Positions 53,793-63,076 are shown, counted from the stretch's first letter. The stretch: 64,000 bases of DNA from an uncultured Pontibacter sp. (GCF_947495565.1 NZ_CANLZM010000002.1:186001-250000); one strand, 5' to 3'. Program-made: numbers and translations. The notes: generated by a model not told the origin, from the letters alone.

Positions 53793-54917
53793 CTACCCTT
53801 TACGCAGGTAGCCGGCAATCTGCAGCGAGCTATCCACAAACACCATCTTCGGGTTAGCGTTTCGCTCGATGTGGTAGTGCGCCTGGTTCAGTTCTTCGGC
53901 TAGTTCGCCGGCGTTGTTGCCTGTTATTACCTTCGAGAACTTCTGCACAAAATCCAGCTCGGCTGGCGGCAGAAACGATATCAGCGAAGCATCCACCCCA
54001 TAAAGCATCACCTTGCGGAACAGGTTGAGGGCGTACAGCAGAAAGTTCTTCTGGTTCTCACGGCCCAGTTTCTGAAATTCATCGCTCATCTCCACCAGGT
54101 TATTAAACTTATAACTGTAGCAGTAGCGCATCCAGTCGGTGAAGAAGGTGAAGTAGTCGCTGCTAACCTCACTGGTGAGCTTGGCGGCCGCATTTAAATT
54201 GCCCTCGGCCAACTGTGCCACCTGCGCAGCACGGTCAGCCTCCAGGTTATACTTTTGCTGCACATACTGCACCACCTCCTGCTCCGTAAAGTTACGCACC
54301 TGCATAATCTGCGTGCGCGAGGTAATGGTGGCCAGCAGCTTCTCCGCCGACTGCGCCACCAGCAAAAACAGCGTCTGAGCCGGCGGCTCCTCCAGCAGCT
54401 TCAGCAGGGCGTTGGCCGCAGAAGGGTGCATGAGCTCCGGCAGCCAAATGACCACAATTTTATAGCTGCCTTCAAAAGCCTTCAGCGACACCAGCTTTAC
54501 CAACTGGCGGCTTTCGTCTTTCGAAATAATGCCTTGCTTATTCTCGGCCCCTATGTGCTGCATCCACTCGTTCAGGCCCTGAAATGGGCTGGCAAGTATA
54601 AACTCGCGCCACTCGTTCATGAACTTGCTGCTCAGTGCATCTTTACTTACCGACTTGGTGGCCGTCACCGGCATCACAAAGTTGAAATCCGGGTGCACCA
54701 GCTTGTTCATTTTTACGCAGCTGCCGCATGTTCCACATGAATCATCGGGCTGTTTGTTCTCGCAGTTAATGTAGGTGGCATAAGCCAGCGCCAGTGCCAG
54801 GTTTGCGCTTCCCTCCTGCCCCAGAAACAGCTGCGCATGCGCCACATGGTTCTGCTGCACCGATTTAAGCAACAACTGTTTCGCTTCCTGATGACCTATG
54901 ATCTGTGAGAACTGCAC
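53793..54917 (-). CDS. holB: DNA polymerase III subunit delta'
   Basis: I place the start at GTG 54917 (VQFSQIIGHQEAKQLLL, 374 residues); the frame runs to 55052, but those 45 residues come from a repeat-rich spacer and are not protein-like. The AAA+ domain has an altered nucleotide site (FLGQEGSANLA), a four-Cys zinc module (CENKQPDDSCGTCGSC), and an arginine-bearing sensor region (TITSRTQIM). It is part of the clamp loader. The lack of a clean Walker A is normal for delta'. Confidence 0.9.
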   Translation of the reverse strand: MQFSQIIGHQEAKQLLLKSVQQNHVAHAQLFLGQEGSANLALALAYATYINCENKQPDDSCGTCGSCVKMNKLVHPDFNFVMPVTATKSVSKDALSSKFMNEWREFILASPFQGLNEWMQHIGAENKQGIISKDESRQLVKLVSLKAFEGSYKIVVIWLPELMHPSAANALLKLLEEPPAQTLFLLVAQSAEKLLATITSRTQIMQVRNFTEQEVVQYVQQKYNLEADRAAQVAQLAEGNLNAAAKLTSEVSSDYFTFFTDWMRYCYSYKFNNLVEMSDEFQKLGRENQKNFLLYALNLFRKVMLYGVDASLISFLPPAELDFVQKFSKVITGNNAGELAEELNQAHYHIERNANPKMVFVDSSLQIAGYLRKG

Positions 54918-54938
54918 TGGAGTAATTGTTAATAGTTT

Positions 54939-55061
54939 ATTGCTGATTGTTAATTGCTCTGGAACGATTTGTTTATTGTGAGTGTGTATGGCAGTCGCTT
55001 TATTAGCTAGCCACAATTCCCATTCACAAGAACAACAATCAGCAATTAACAATCATTAATT
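54939..55061. repeat. Inverted copies of the AATCAGCAATTAACAATCA repeat
   Basis: ATTGCTGATTGTTAATTGCT (54939-54958) is the inverted form of sequence at 55034-55055. A direct relative lies at 53771-53787. Copies abut the stop codons of both holB and the GlmU gene, and this spacer is not coding. Confidence 0.65.
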
Positions 55062-56264
55062 AGTTTTCTTATCCCAAATGCGATACTGCTGGGTTTCTTC
55101 AAAAATATGGTTGAGCATGTCGCGGTCTTCCTGGTCGAGCTGCTTGTTGCGCCGGGCCAATACCTTCTCGGCAACTTCTACCACTTTGCGCATCTGGAAA
55201 GTCTCAAAACCGGCCGAACCGCCCCAGCTAAACGACGGGATAAAGTTACGCGGGAAACCCGGGCCGAAGATATTGGCACTCACGCCCACCACCGTGCCGG
55301 TGTTAAACATGGTGTTAATGCCGCACTTGCTATGGTCGCCCATGATGAGGCCGCAGAACTGCTGCCCCGTATTCTTAAAGCCGCCTTTGGTGTAGTTCCA
55401 GATCTTCACCTCGGCATAGTTGTTTTTCAGGTTGGAGGTGTTGGTATCGGCTCCGATGTTAACCCACTCGCCAAGCACCGAATTGCCCAGGTATCCTTCG
55501 TGGCCTTTGTTAGTATAACCGAAAATAACGGAGGCTGCCACCTCACCGCCCACTTTGCAGAATGGACCGATGCTTACGTCGCCACGCATTTTGCCGCCCA
55601 CGTTCACGTTACTCTCCTCGCCAAGCGCAAATGGCCCTTTTATTACCGCCCCCTCGTGCACCTGCGAGTTTTTACCCAGGTAAATCGGGCCGCTTTCGGC
55701 GTTAAGTATGGCAGCGCGTATTTTTACGCCCTCTTCAATAAAGATATTCTCTTCATTGTACACCATTGTATACTTATCGCCGATGGGCTGACTTTGGCGA
55801 CCTGCGGTTACCAAGGCATAGTCGCTGCGAATTTGATCTCCGTTCTGCAGAAAGATATCCCATACATCATGGATAACGGCGCACTCGCTATACTCCTTTG
55901 CATGAGCAGAAGTATGATTAACCAGCGCTTGCGGCGTTTCAAATACAGCACCTTCGCTGTGCAGGGCGATAAGCAGGCCGTTATGGTACAGCGCCTCCCC
56001 TGGCTTCAGCTCAAGCACGGCAGTTGCCAACTCCGCATCCGGAATAACAGCGCCGTTAATGTACAGGCTTTGTGCGCCCACACCGGATGTATACTTTGGC
56101 TGCAGGTATGGCTGCGTGAGGTAGGCAACTGGCTCTCCCAAGCGCTTTGCCCATTTCTCGGCAATTGTAAGTATACCTACGCGCATGTCGGCCACGGGCC
56201 TGGTAAAGGTCAGCGGCAGCAGGTCCTGCCGGATGGCTGGTTCGTCGAAAAGTATGATTTCCAT
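55056..56264 (-). CDS. Bacteroidota-type alternative GlmU-like protein
   Basis: The 402-residue protein has a reduced nucleotidyltransferase N terminus (EIILFDEPAIRQDLLPLTFT, RPVADMRVGI) and a C-terminal left-handed beta-helix built of hexapeptide repeats (IYLGKNSQVHEGAVIKGPF, GPFCKVGGEVAASVIFG). This matches the alternative GlmU family proposed to make UDP-GlcNAc in Bacteroidota. It follows rpmE2 on the same strand, an arrangement I recall as common in the phylum. A long antisense frame over it is a shadow. Confidence 0.88.
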   Translation of the reverse strand: MEIILFDEPAIRQDLLPLTFTRPVADMRVGILTIAEKWAKRLGEPVAYLTQPYLQPKYTSGVGAQSLYINGAVIPDAELATAVLELKPGEALYHNGLLIALHSEGAVFETPQALVNHTSAHAKEYSECAVIHDVWDIFLQNGDQIRSDYALVTAGRQSQPIGDKYTMVYNEENIFIEEGVKIRAAILNAESGPIYLGKNSQVHEGAVIKGPFALGEESNVNVGGKMRGDVSIGPFCKVGGEVAASVIFGYTNKGHEGYLGNSVLGEWVNIGADTNTSNLKNNYAEVKIWNYTKGGFKNTGQQFCGLIMGDHSKCGINTMFNTGTVVGVSANIFGPGFPRNFIPSFSWGGSAGFETFQMRKVVEVAEKVLARRNKQLDQEDRDMLNHIFEETQQYRIWDKKTN

Positions 56265-56275
56265 AGCACAAAACT

Positions 56276-56312
56276 AAAAAAGTCTCCCTAAAATGAATCA
56301 GGAAGACTTTTC
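56276..56312 (-). terminator. Hairpin terminator after rpmE2
   Basis: Arms AAAAGTCTCCCT and AGGAAGACTTTT pair with one mismatch. On the minus strand it is followed by a T run, before the GlmU start at 56264. Confidence 0.6.
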
Positions 56313-56342
56313 GTTTGAAACGTTTTAACCGGAATAAACCGC

Positions 56343-56588
56343 TTATTTTTTCTTGTAACGGGTGTTGAATTTCTCCACACGTCCAGCAGTATCCACGAAG
56401 ATGTTTTTACCAGTGTAGAACGGGTGAGAAGCAGAAGAAACTTCCACTTTAATTACCGGATACTCTTTACCGTCTTCCATCGTGATAGTCTCGTCAGAAG
56501 TCATAGTAGAACGAGTGATAAATTTAAAATCACTGGTCATATCCTGGAAAACCACCTGTCTGTACTCTGGGTGAATGCCTTTTTTCAT
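56343..56588 (-). CDS. rpmE2: 50S ribosomal protein L31 type B
   Basis: The 81-residue protein starts [17 protein letters not shown] and has [12 protein letters not shown], as in type B L31. The zinc-binding CxxC pair of type A is absent, so it is the zinc-free form. A -7 box at 56630 gives a leader of about 35 bases. Confidence 0.96.
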   Translation of the reverse strand: MKKGIHPEYRQVVFQDMTSDFKFITRSTMTSDETITMEDGKEYPVIKVEVSSASHPFYTGKNIFVDTAGRVEKFNTRYKKK

Positions 56589-56629
56589 TATCGTAAACGT
56601 TAAATAACCTTAATTTCTGAATCGGACTG

Positions 56630-56637
56630 CAAATTTA
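56630..56637 (-). promoter_or_regulatory. Promoter -7 box TAAATTTG for rpmE2
   Basis: Exact TAnnTTTG match on the minus strand, followed by C, 42 bases before the ATG. Confidence 0.55.
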
Positions 56638-56720
56638 ACAAGATTATTTGAAAGTAAAATGCTATGGACCAAATTATTTTACACTTCCGGCAAAAGCCGC
56701 TGCCAATGCAATTATCTTCT

Positions 56721-56728
56721 TAAATTTG
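56721..56728 (+). promoter_or_regulatory. Promoter -7 box TAAATTTG for the PRTase gene
   Basis: Exact TAnnTTTG match followed by C, 48 bases before ATG 56777. Confidence 0.55.
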
Positions 56729-56776
56729 CTTGAGCGGCTTTCCGTTTGCCGTGCATAAAAGCCAGAACCACAAACT

Positions 56777-57292
56777 ATGACACCACAAGCAAAACACCAC
56801 AACCAGATACTGGACCGTGCCCAGATAGAGCAAAAGGTGACGCGCATTGCCTACGAGATATACGAGCGCAATTTTGAGGAGCAGGAGCTGGTACTGGCCG
56901 GCATCTACCCGAACGGCTATACGCTGGCTGAGCATCTGGCCTCGCGGCTGCAGCAAATCTCCCCTATACAGGTGCGCCTGTTGCAGGTAAAGCTCAACAA
57001 AGATACGCCCCTGCAGGAGCCGGTACAACTGCAGCCGGAAGGTGTAAACCTGGACAGCAAAGTGGTGATATTAATAGATGACGTGCTGAACACCGGCAAA
57101 ACGCTGGCCTATACCTTAAATGCTTTTCTGCCGCTGAACCCTAAGAAGGTGGAGGTGGCCACGCTGGTAGACCGCCACCACCCGCTCTACCCTGTCGCCG
57201 CCACTTACACCGGCTACTCGCTTGCCACCACGCTGCGCGAGCGCGTGCAGGTAGTGCTGCAGCAAGATGAGGTAGCGGCTTATTTACTGTAG
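56777..57292 (+). CDS. Phosphoribosyltransferase (PyrR-like)
   Basis: The 171-residue protein is a type I PRTase with the PRPP-binding motif VVILIDDVLNTGKTLAYT and an early IYPNGYTLAEHLA segment. It resembles PyrR/uracil-type PRTases, but there is no pyrimidine operon nearby and the base it uses is unknown. It has its own promoter. Confidence 0.85.
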   Translation: MTPQAKHHNQILDRAQIEQKVTRIAYEIYERNFEEQELVLAGIYPNGYTLAEHLASRLQQISPIQVRLLQVKLNKDTPLQEPVQLQPEGVNLDSKVVILIDDVLNTGKTLAYTLNAFLPLNPKKVEVATLVDRHHPLYPVAATYTGYSLATTLRERVQVVLQQDEVAAYLL

Positions 57293-57304
57293 ACCTCCCC
57301 CTTG

Positions 57305-57327
57305 CCCCCTCCTAAAACAGGAGGGGG
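57305..57327. repeat. CCCCCTCCT-AGGAGGGGG hairpin repeat
   Basis: A 9-bp perfect stem with an AAAAC loop lies in the gap after the PRTase gene. It is related to the CCCCTCC hairpin at 53736-53751. It has no T run and reads as a dispersed short repeat rather than a terminator. Confidence 0.55.
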
Positions 57328-57504
57328 AGAAAGTAACGCCTGCTTGTGCTTGTGCTAGTGCTTGTGCCATTGTTGGTGTTTTCTTTCACCAACAATCTAT
57401 ACTTTATTCGCTTGCTGGTGATAACACACAGCAAGGGCACCAATCAAACAAAGGCAGCTCTGTAGCATCATTAACATTCCAACAATTAAACCATCAAGGC
57501 CCCG

Positions 57505-58089
57505 ATGAAAAAACTCTGCTTTGCAACCAACAACCAACATAAACTGGCCGAAGTAAGCCAAATGCTAGCAGGCAAGTATGAACTGCTGAGCCTGCAGGAC
57601 ATTGGCTGCAACGAGGAGCTACCTGAAGAGCAGGAAACACTGGAAGGCAACTCGCAACAGAAGGCCGAGTATGTATGGGATAACTATAACGTGAGTTGCT
57701 TTGCCGATGATACCGGCCTGGAGGTGGAGGCGCTGCACGGTGCCCCGGGCGTGTACTCGGCACGCTACGCCGGCCCGCAGCGCTCCGACGCCGACAATAT
57801 GAACAAACTGCTGCTGAGCCTGCAGGGGGAGCAGAACCGCCGCGCGCGCTTCCGCACAAGTATAACCCTGATTCTGGATGGGCAGCAACACCAGTTTGAG
57901 GGCATCGTAACAGGAAGTATAGCCGAGAGCTGGCAAGGCGACAAAGGCTTTGGCTACGACCCTGTGTTTGTACCAGACGGCCACGACCGCACTTTTGCCC
58001 AGATGAGCGCCGAGGAGAAGAACGTCATCAGCCACCGCGGCCGCGCCATGCAGGAGCTGGTGCGGTTCTTGAAAGGCCTGGAAGTATAA
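57505..58089 (+). CDS. rdgB: dITP/XTP pyrophosphatase (non-canonical purine NTPase)
   Basis: The 194-residue protein has the family opening LCFATNNQHKLAEVSQML, FADDTGLEVEAL with HGAPGVYSARYAG, GYDPVFVPDG and SHRGRAMQEL. It hydrolyses deaminated purine nucleotides such as dITP and XTP to monophosphates, keeping them out of DNA. Full length. Confidence 0.96.
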   Translation: MKKLCFATNNQHKLAEVSQMLAGKYELLSLQDIGCNEELPEEQETLEGNSQQKAEYVWDNYNVSCFADDTGLEVEALHGAPGVYSARYAGPQRSDADNMNKLLLSLQGEQNRRARFRTSITLILDGQQHQFEGIVTGSIAESWQGDKGFGYDPVFVPDGHDRTFAQMSAEEKNVISHRGRAMQELVRFLKGLEV

Positions 58090-58128
58090 AAATAACCGCT
58101 GAAAGTAGCCTAGTACCTGCTAAAGTCT

Positions 58129-58136
58129 TAATTTTG
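58129..58136 (+). promoter_or_regulatory. Promoter -7 box TAATTTTG for udk
   Basis: Exact TAnnTTTG match, 22 bases before the udk ATG, in the 69-base gap after rdgB. Confidence 0.5.
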
Positions 58137-58158
58137 TGGTCTGAAACTAAAGCTTCCT

Positions 58159-58779
58159 ATGCAAAAGCCATTCATCGTCGGAATTACAGGAGGTAGTGCT
58201 TCAGGAAAAACCACTTTTTTGAACAAGCTGCTTACTTCGTTTGATCCTGAAAACGTTTGCCTGATCTCTCAGGATAACTACTATAAGCCGCGCGAGCACC
58301 AAACCTCAGACCTGAACGGGGTCATCAATTTTGACCTGCCTTCGTGCATCGACGACGAAGCCTATGCCCACGACGTACTGAAAGTGAGCCAAGGCGAAAC
58401 CGTTTACCGGCAAGAGTATACTTTTAACAACCCGGATGTAGTGCCGCGCCAGTTAGAGTTCAGGCCGGCGCCTATTGTGGTGGTAGAGGGCATCTTCGTG
58501 TTTTATTTCGAGGAGATTGCCAACCTGCTGGACCTGAAAGTATATATCGACGCTAAGGAATACATCAAGCTGCAGCGCCGCATTGTGCGCGACAAAGTAG
58601 AGCGCGGCTATGACCTGGACGACGTGCTGTACCGCTACACCAACCATGTAGCCCCAACATACGAGAAGTATATCAAGCCTTACAAAAACGACGCGGACAT
58701 CATCATCCCGAACAACGCCAACTTTGAGCGCGGCCTGGAGGTGCTCACTACATACCTAAACGCTAAAATTAAAGCATGA
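58159..58779 (+). CDS. udk: Uridine/cytidine kinase
   Basis: The 206-residue P-loop kinase has GITGGSASGKTTFLNKL at the N terminus and SQDNYYKPREHQ, FDLPSCIDDEAYAHD and VRDKVERGYDLDDVLYRY. It phosphorylates uridine and cytidine in pyrimidine salvage. Its last codons overlap the next gene by 4 bases. Confidence 0.94.
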   Translation: MQKPFIVGITGGSASGKTTFLNKLLTSFDPENVCLISQDNYYKPREHQTSDLNGVINFDLPSCIDDEAYAHDVLKVSQGETVYRQEYTFNNPDVVPRQLEFRPAPIVVVEGIFVFYFEEIANLLDLKVYIDAKEYIKLQRRIVRDKVERGYDLDDVLYRYTNHVAPTYEKYIKPYKNDADIIIPNNANFERGLEVLTTYLNAKIKA

Positions 58780-59468
58780 GGAGCAAATTTGCGGTAATTG
58801 GCCTGGGTATCTTCGGCCACTCTATTGCCACCACCCTGGCAGAGCGCGGCGCCGAGGTAATTGCCATCGACAATGACGAGGACCACGTAGAAGCCATCAA
58901 AGACCAGGTAGCCTACGCCGTAGCACTGGATGCCACCGACATTCGCTCCCTGGAGGCCCAGAACATAGGAGACATGGACGCGGTGGTAGTAGCCATTGGC
59001 GAGGACTTTGAGGCTTTGCTGATTACTACTGCTAACCTGCAGGAGCTTAACGTGAAACGCGTCATTACACGCGCCTCAAATAAGCAGCAGCGCCGTATTT
59101 TGGAGAAAATGGGCGTGCAGGAGATATTGTCGCCGGAGGGTGAGGTTGGTAAAACGGTGGCGGAGCGCCTGCTGCAGCCAAGTATCCGTACCTTCCTGCC
59201 GCTACCGGATAATTACGAGATTGTGGAGATTAACGCGCCGCGCAATATCGCCAACCGCAGCGTGGCCAAAATATCGCTACGCGAAAAGTATAACCTCAAC
59301 CTGATTACCATTAAGCGCTTTTTTGAGGAGATACAGGACGGCAAACCAACCCAGGTAGAGCACATTATTGGTGTGCCAAAGGCCGACACTATTATTTACC
59401 CGTCAGACATTCTGCTGCTTATCGGTAAAAAGCAGGATGTGAAGCGATTTATTGATGTGAACCGTTAA
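58776..59468 (+). CDS. TrkA/KtrA-type potassium channel regulatory subunit
   Basis: The 230-residue protein has an N-terminal RCK domain (FAVIGLGIFGHSIATTLAER, VIAIDNDEDHV) and a C-terminal RCK-C domain (about 140-225). It binds nucleotides and gates a KtrB/TrkH-type potassium transporter, whose gene is not in the window. The ATGA overlap with udk suggests translational coupling. Confidence 0.93.
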   Translation: MRSKFAVIGLGIFGHSIATTLAERGAEVIAIDNDEDHVEAIKDQVAYAVALDATDIRSLEAQNIGDMDAVVVAIGEDFEALLITTANLQELNVKRVITRASNKQQRRILEKMGVQEILSPEGEVGKTVAERLLQPSIRTFLPLPDNYEIVEINAPRNIANRSVAKISLREKYNLNLITIKRFFEEIQDGKPTQVEHIIGVPKADTIIYPSDILLLIGKKQDVKRFIDVNR

Positions 59469-59511
59469 AATTTCTTTTTTAACAGAAAAGATTTCATATT
59501 TGCGGTTACAC

Positions 59512-59889
59512 ATGCCAAAAGCCAAAAACATATCCAGCCACTTAAGGCATCTTCTGATGTCGGTAACCTTGCTGTGGGCGCTCATGCTCAACGGCCAGGA
59601 GGTGGTGGCGTATACATCGGCTAATGGCACGGCGGCGCAGAAAAACACCGAACTTGCCTCTTCCCCTGACGCAGAGAAGTCGTGCGTAAAGCAGAAAGTA
59701 TCGCTGGAGGGCACCACTTCTTTTGTGGCCCTGAAAAACCTACAGCAGGACATGGAGCCGCTGCCACAGCAGCCTGGTTTTGCCTATCCGGCCAATGCGC
59801 TTTTGCCAGCCGCTTACACAGCCGTACCGCCCGGCGCAGGCTTTGCAGCCCGTATTTTACCTACTACAGTACAGCCCAACGCCCCGTAG
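59512..59889 (+). CDS. Unknown exported protein
   Basis: From ATG 59512 the 125-residue product begins with a basic segment and a hydrophobic core (HLLMSVTLLWALMLN), a likely signal peptide, and then is Ala/Pro-rich and probably unstructured (AYTAVPPGAGFAARILP). A TTG at 59500 gives 4 more residues. I do not recognise it. The reading frame is plausible but the sequence is not strongly protein-like at its end. Confidence 0.6.
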   Translation: MPKAKNISSHLRHLLMSVTLLWALMLNGQEVVAYTSANGTAAQKNTELASSPDAEKSCVKQKVSLEGTTSFVALKNLQQDMEPLPQQPGFAYPANALLPAAYTAVPPGAGFAARILPTTVQPNAP

Positions 59890-60058
59890 GCTGCCCACCT
59901 TTATATTTTCTTCTCTCTGCTGATTTTCAGCACCTGCACAACACCATATTAGGCTCTAAACGGAACGCTAACAACTGTATTACAGTTATTTATACAGCTC
60001 CAGGAGAGAAGTATACTTTGTACTCACAATTCAATCAATTCATACTTTTACTTAAACA

Positions 60059-63052
60059 ATGCGGAACAAATCGTTTATTATCGTTCTGACGTTGATCGTA
60101 TCGGCTCTCTGCCTTTACTTTCTGTCGTTCTCCTTTGTTGCCGGCAATGTCCAGAATGATGCGGAAGCATACGCCACGGACGCGCAGGGTAACGTAGATC
60201 TTGCAAAAAAACAAACCTACCTCGACTCCATGTGGAAAGAGCCCGTGTTTATGGGCATGACTTACCAGGAGGTAAAAGAGAAGGAGCTTGGCCTTGGCCT
60301 TGACTTAAGAGGTGGTATGCACGTGGTACTGGAAGTATCACCTGTAGAGATCATCAAGTCTATGTCTGGCAACAGCAAAGACCCTAACTTCCTGAAGGCG
60401 CTCGACCGTGCACAGCAGTTGCAGCGTAACAGCCAGGAGCGTTTTACAACACTTTTTGCAGAAGCTTACCGCGAGATTGAACCGGATGGACGCCTGAGCC
60501 GCATCTTCTCTAACACTGCCAACCGTGGCAAGATCAGCTACGAATCAACAAATGAGCAGGTAGTGGAGGTGATACAGGCTGAGGTAGACGACGCCATCGA
60601 CCGCTCTTTCAACATCCTGCGTACGCGTATCGACCGTTTCGGTGTAACGCAGCCAAACATCCAGCGCCTGAAAGGTACCGGACGTATTCAGATTGAGCTT
60701 CCGGGCGTAGATAACCCTGACCGTGTGCGTAACCTGTTGCAAGGTATGGCTAACCTGGAGTTTTGGGAAGTATGGACGCCACAGGAGTTCAACCCGTACC
60801 TGATGCAGGTAGGCCAGTACCTGGACGAGCAGCAGCGCGCCGGCAACCTGAACCTGCGCGGCACAACCGCAGCTGCAACAGCAGCACCTGTTACTGAAGA
60901 CACTACGGAAGACGTACTGGCTCAAGCTGCCGGCACAGACTCTGCAGCCATTGCCATTGCCGCTGCCGCACAAACCGACACAGCCGCTATTGCTCAGGCA
61001 GCAGATACAACCAATCTGGATCAGCAGGGAAGTGTACTGGCACGCCTTTTCACAGCTATGCCTGGCGGAATCGGGGCTAATGTGCGCGACACGGCCACCA
61101 TCAACAACCTGTTTAGCCGTGCTGAGGTACGTTCTATACTTCCTCCAAACATGAAATTTCTGTGGAGTGTTAAACCACTTGCCGGCGATGCTGGTCAGGA
61201 GTTTGTAGAACTTCATGCGATCAAGAAAGGTCGTGATGGAAAAGCGCCGATGAGCGGTGATGTGATTAACGATGCCCGCCAGGACTTTGACCAGGCAGGC
61301 CGCCCAGAGATCAGCATGACTATGAACCCAACCGGCGCCAGAAAATGGGCTCGCCTGACAGGTGATAACATTGGCCGCCAGGTAGCTATCGTGCTTGACA
61401 ATTATGTATACTCTGCCCCAGTCGTACAAGGCGAAATTACGGGCGGCAACTCTTCTATTTCCGGTAACTTTACTGTAGACGAAGCCCAAGACTTAGCCAA
61501 CATCCTGAAAGCCGGCAAAATGCCAGCTCCAACCCGCATCGTGGAAGAAGCTATCGTAGGTCCATCTTTGGGTCAGGAGGCTATCAACCAAGGCTTGCTG
61601 TCAACTATCGCCGGCCTGGTGATTGTGGTTATCTTTATGATTGCTTACTATGCGCGCGGTGGCTTTATCGCTGACCTTGCCCTGCTTTTCAACGTGTTCT
61701 TTATACTTGGTGTGCTGGCCCAGTTTGGCGCAGCGCTTACGTTGCCTGGTATCGCCGGTATCGTACTTACACTGGGTATGGCCGTGGATGCGAACGTACT
61801 GATTTTTGAGCGTATGCGCGAGGAAGCCGCTAAAGGCCTGAGCATGCGCGAGGTAATCAATGCTGGTTACGACAAGGCTTTCAGCACTATTTTGGATGCG
61901 AACGTAACTACCTTTATAGTAGGTTTTATACTTTATTTCTTCGGATCTGGTCCGGTAAAAGGCTTCGCCATTACCCTGATGATCGGTATCGTTACCTCTT
62001 TCTTCACATCCGTATTTATTTCAAGGCTGTTGGTGGAGAGCACGTTTAAGAGAGCCGGTAAACTTTCGTTCTCTTCTGCACTTGCCGGAAAGATGTTCCG
62101 CAACATCACTTTTGATGTCATGAAGTACAGAAAGCCTGCTTACGCTTTCTCCCTGTTTATACTTGTGTTCGGTTTTGTAGCAATGGCTATTAAAGGACCA
62201 AACCTGGGCGTAGACTTTACAGGTGGCCGCTCTTACGTAATTGAGTTTGACCAGGCCGTTCCTGCTTCTGACGTACGCTCTAACCTGATGGACGACTTCC
62301 AGCAGGCAGGTACAGAGGTGAAGACTTTTGGCGCATCGAACCGCGTGAAGGTAATTACCAGCTGGATGGCCGACGACGAAAGCATGGAAGCTGACAACCA
62401 GGTAAAAACAGCACTGGAGCAGGGCCTTCAGGAGTACAGCAACCTGAACCCGCAGATCCTGAGCTCCTCTAAAGTTGGCGCCACTATGGCCGACGATATT
62501 CAGAACACTGCCCTGATTGCCATATTGCTGGCGCTTGTAGGTATCTTCCTGTACGTGATGATTCGTTTCACGAAGTGGCAGTTCTCGCTGGGTGGCGTAG
62601 TAGCCCTCCTGCACGATGCCTTGATGATCATTGCGGTGTTCTCTATCCTGAACCTATTCGGTATCTCTTATGAGATGGACCAGGTGTTTATCGCGGCAGT
62701 ACTGACAATCATTGGTTTCTCTATCAACGATACTGTGGTAATTTTTGACCGTGTGCGTGAGTATATGAACGACAACCCGCGTGCAGGCATCAGAGCAGTA
62801 GTTAACCCAGCCCTAATCAGCACCTTCAGCCGTACCATCATTACTTCCCTGACATTGTTCCTGGTAGTGGTGATCCTGTTTATCTTCGGTGGTGAGGTAC
62901 TACGTGGTTTCTCTCTTGCTATGATCATCGGTGTACTGGCAGGTACTTACTCTTCCCTGTTCATTGCCACACCAATTGTAGTAGATACCACAAAAGACAA
63001 TACAAAGCAACCTGTAGCAGCTACTCCGCAGGTAGCGCAGAAAGTTCGCTAA
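60059..63052 (+). CDS. secDF: Fused SecDF protein-export subunit
   Basis: The 997-residue protein joins SecD (about 1-650) and SecF (about 680-997), each with six membrane helices. SecD shows LGLDLRGGMHVVLEV near the N terminus and GMAVDANVLIFERMREE; SecF shows GPNLGVDFTGGRSYVIEF and GFSINDTVVIFDRVREYM. It uses the proton gradient to pull proteins through the Sec channel. An Ala-, Thr- and Asp-rich low-complexity stretch (about residues 262-325) is inserted in the periplasmic part of SecD and is not normally this long. Confidence 0.96.
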   Translation: MRNKSFIIVLTLIVSALCLYFLSFSFVAGNVQNDAEAYATDAQGNVDLAKKQTYLDSMWKEPVFMGMTYQEVKEKELGLGLDLRGGMHVVLEVSPVEIIKSMSGNSKDPNFLKALDRAQQLQRNSQERFTTLFAEAYREIEPDGRLSRIFSNTANRGKISYESTNEQVVEVIQAEVDDAIDRSFNILRTRIDRFGVTQPNIQRLKGTGRIQIELPGVDNPDRVRNLLQGMANLEFWEVWTPQEFNPYLMQVGQYLDEQQRAGNLNLRGTTAAATAAPVTEDTTEDVLAQAAGTDSAAIAIAAAAQTDTAAIAQAADTTNLDQQGSVLARLFTAMPGGIGANVRDTATINNLFSRAEVRSILPPNMKFLWSVKPLAGDAGQEFVELHAIKKGRDGKAPMSGDVINDARQDFDQAGRPEISMTMNPTGARKWARLTGDNIGRQVAIVLDNYVYSAPVVQGEITGGNSSISGNFTVDEAQDLANILKAGKMPAPTRIVEEAIVGPSLGQEAINQGLLSTIAGLVIVVIFMIAYYARGGFIADLALLFNVFFILGVLAQFGAALTLPGIAGIVLTLGMAVDANVLIFERMREEAAKGLSMREVINAGYDKAFSTILDANVTTFIVGFILYFFGSGPVKGFAITLMIGIVTSFFTSVFISRLLVESTFKRAGKLSFSSALAGKMFRNITFDVMKYRKPAYAFSLFILVFGFVAMAIKGPNLGVDFTGGRSYVIEFDQAVPASDVRSNLMDDFQQAGTEVKTFGASNRVKVITSWMADDESMEADNQVKTALEQGLQEYSNLNPQILSSSKVGATMADDIQNTALIAILLALVGIFLYVMIRFTKWQFSLGGVVALLHDALMIIAVFSILNLFGISYEMDQVFIAAVLTIIGFSINDTVVIFDRVREYMNDNPRAGIRAVVNPALISTFSRTIITSLTLFLVVVILFIFGGEVLRGFSLAMIIGVLAGTYSSLFIATPIVVDTTKDNTKQPVAATPQVAQKVR

Positions 63053-63076
63053 GCAATAGCGGCAACATAAAACAGG

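Noticed and set aside
54918..55052. 45-residue N-terminal extension of holB
   Set aside because: It is encoded by inverted AATCAGCAATTAACAATCA repeats and precedes the conserved family start at GTG 54917.
55107..56291. 394-codon open frame antisense to the GlmU-like gene
   Set aside because: It covers an established gene on the other strand, its product is rich in His, Ala and Trp with no domain, and the length follows from the codon bias of the real gene.
60545..61489. 314-codon frame antisense to secDF
   Set aside because: Shadow of the real gene; Cys- and His-rich random-looking product.
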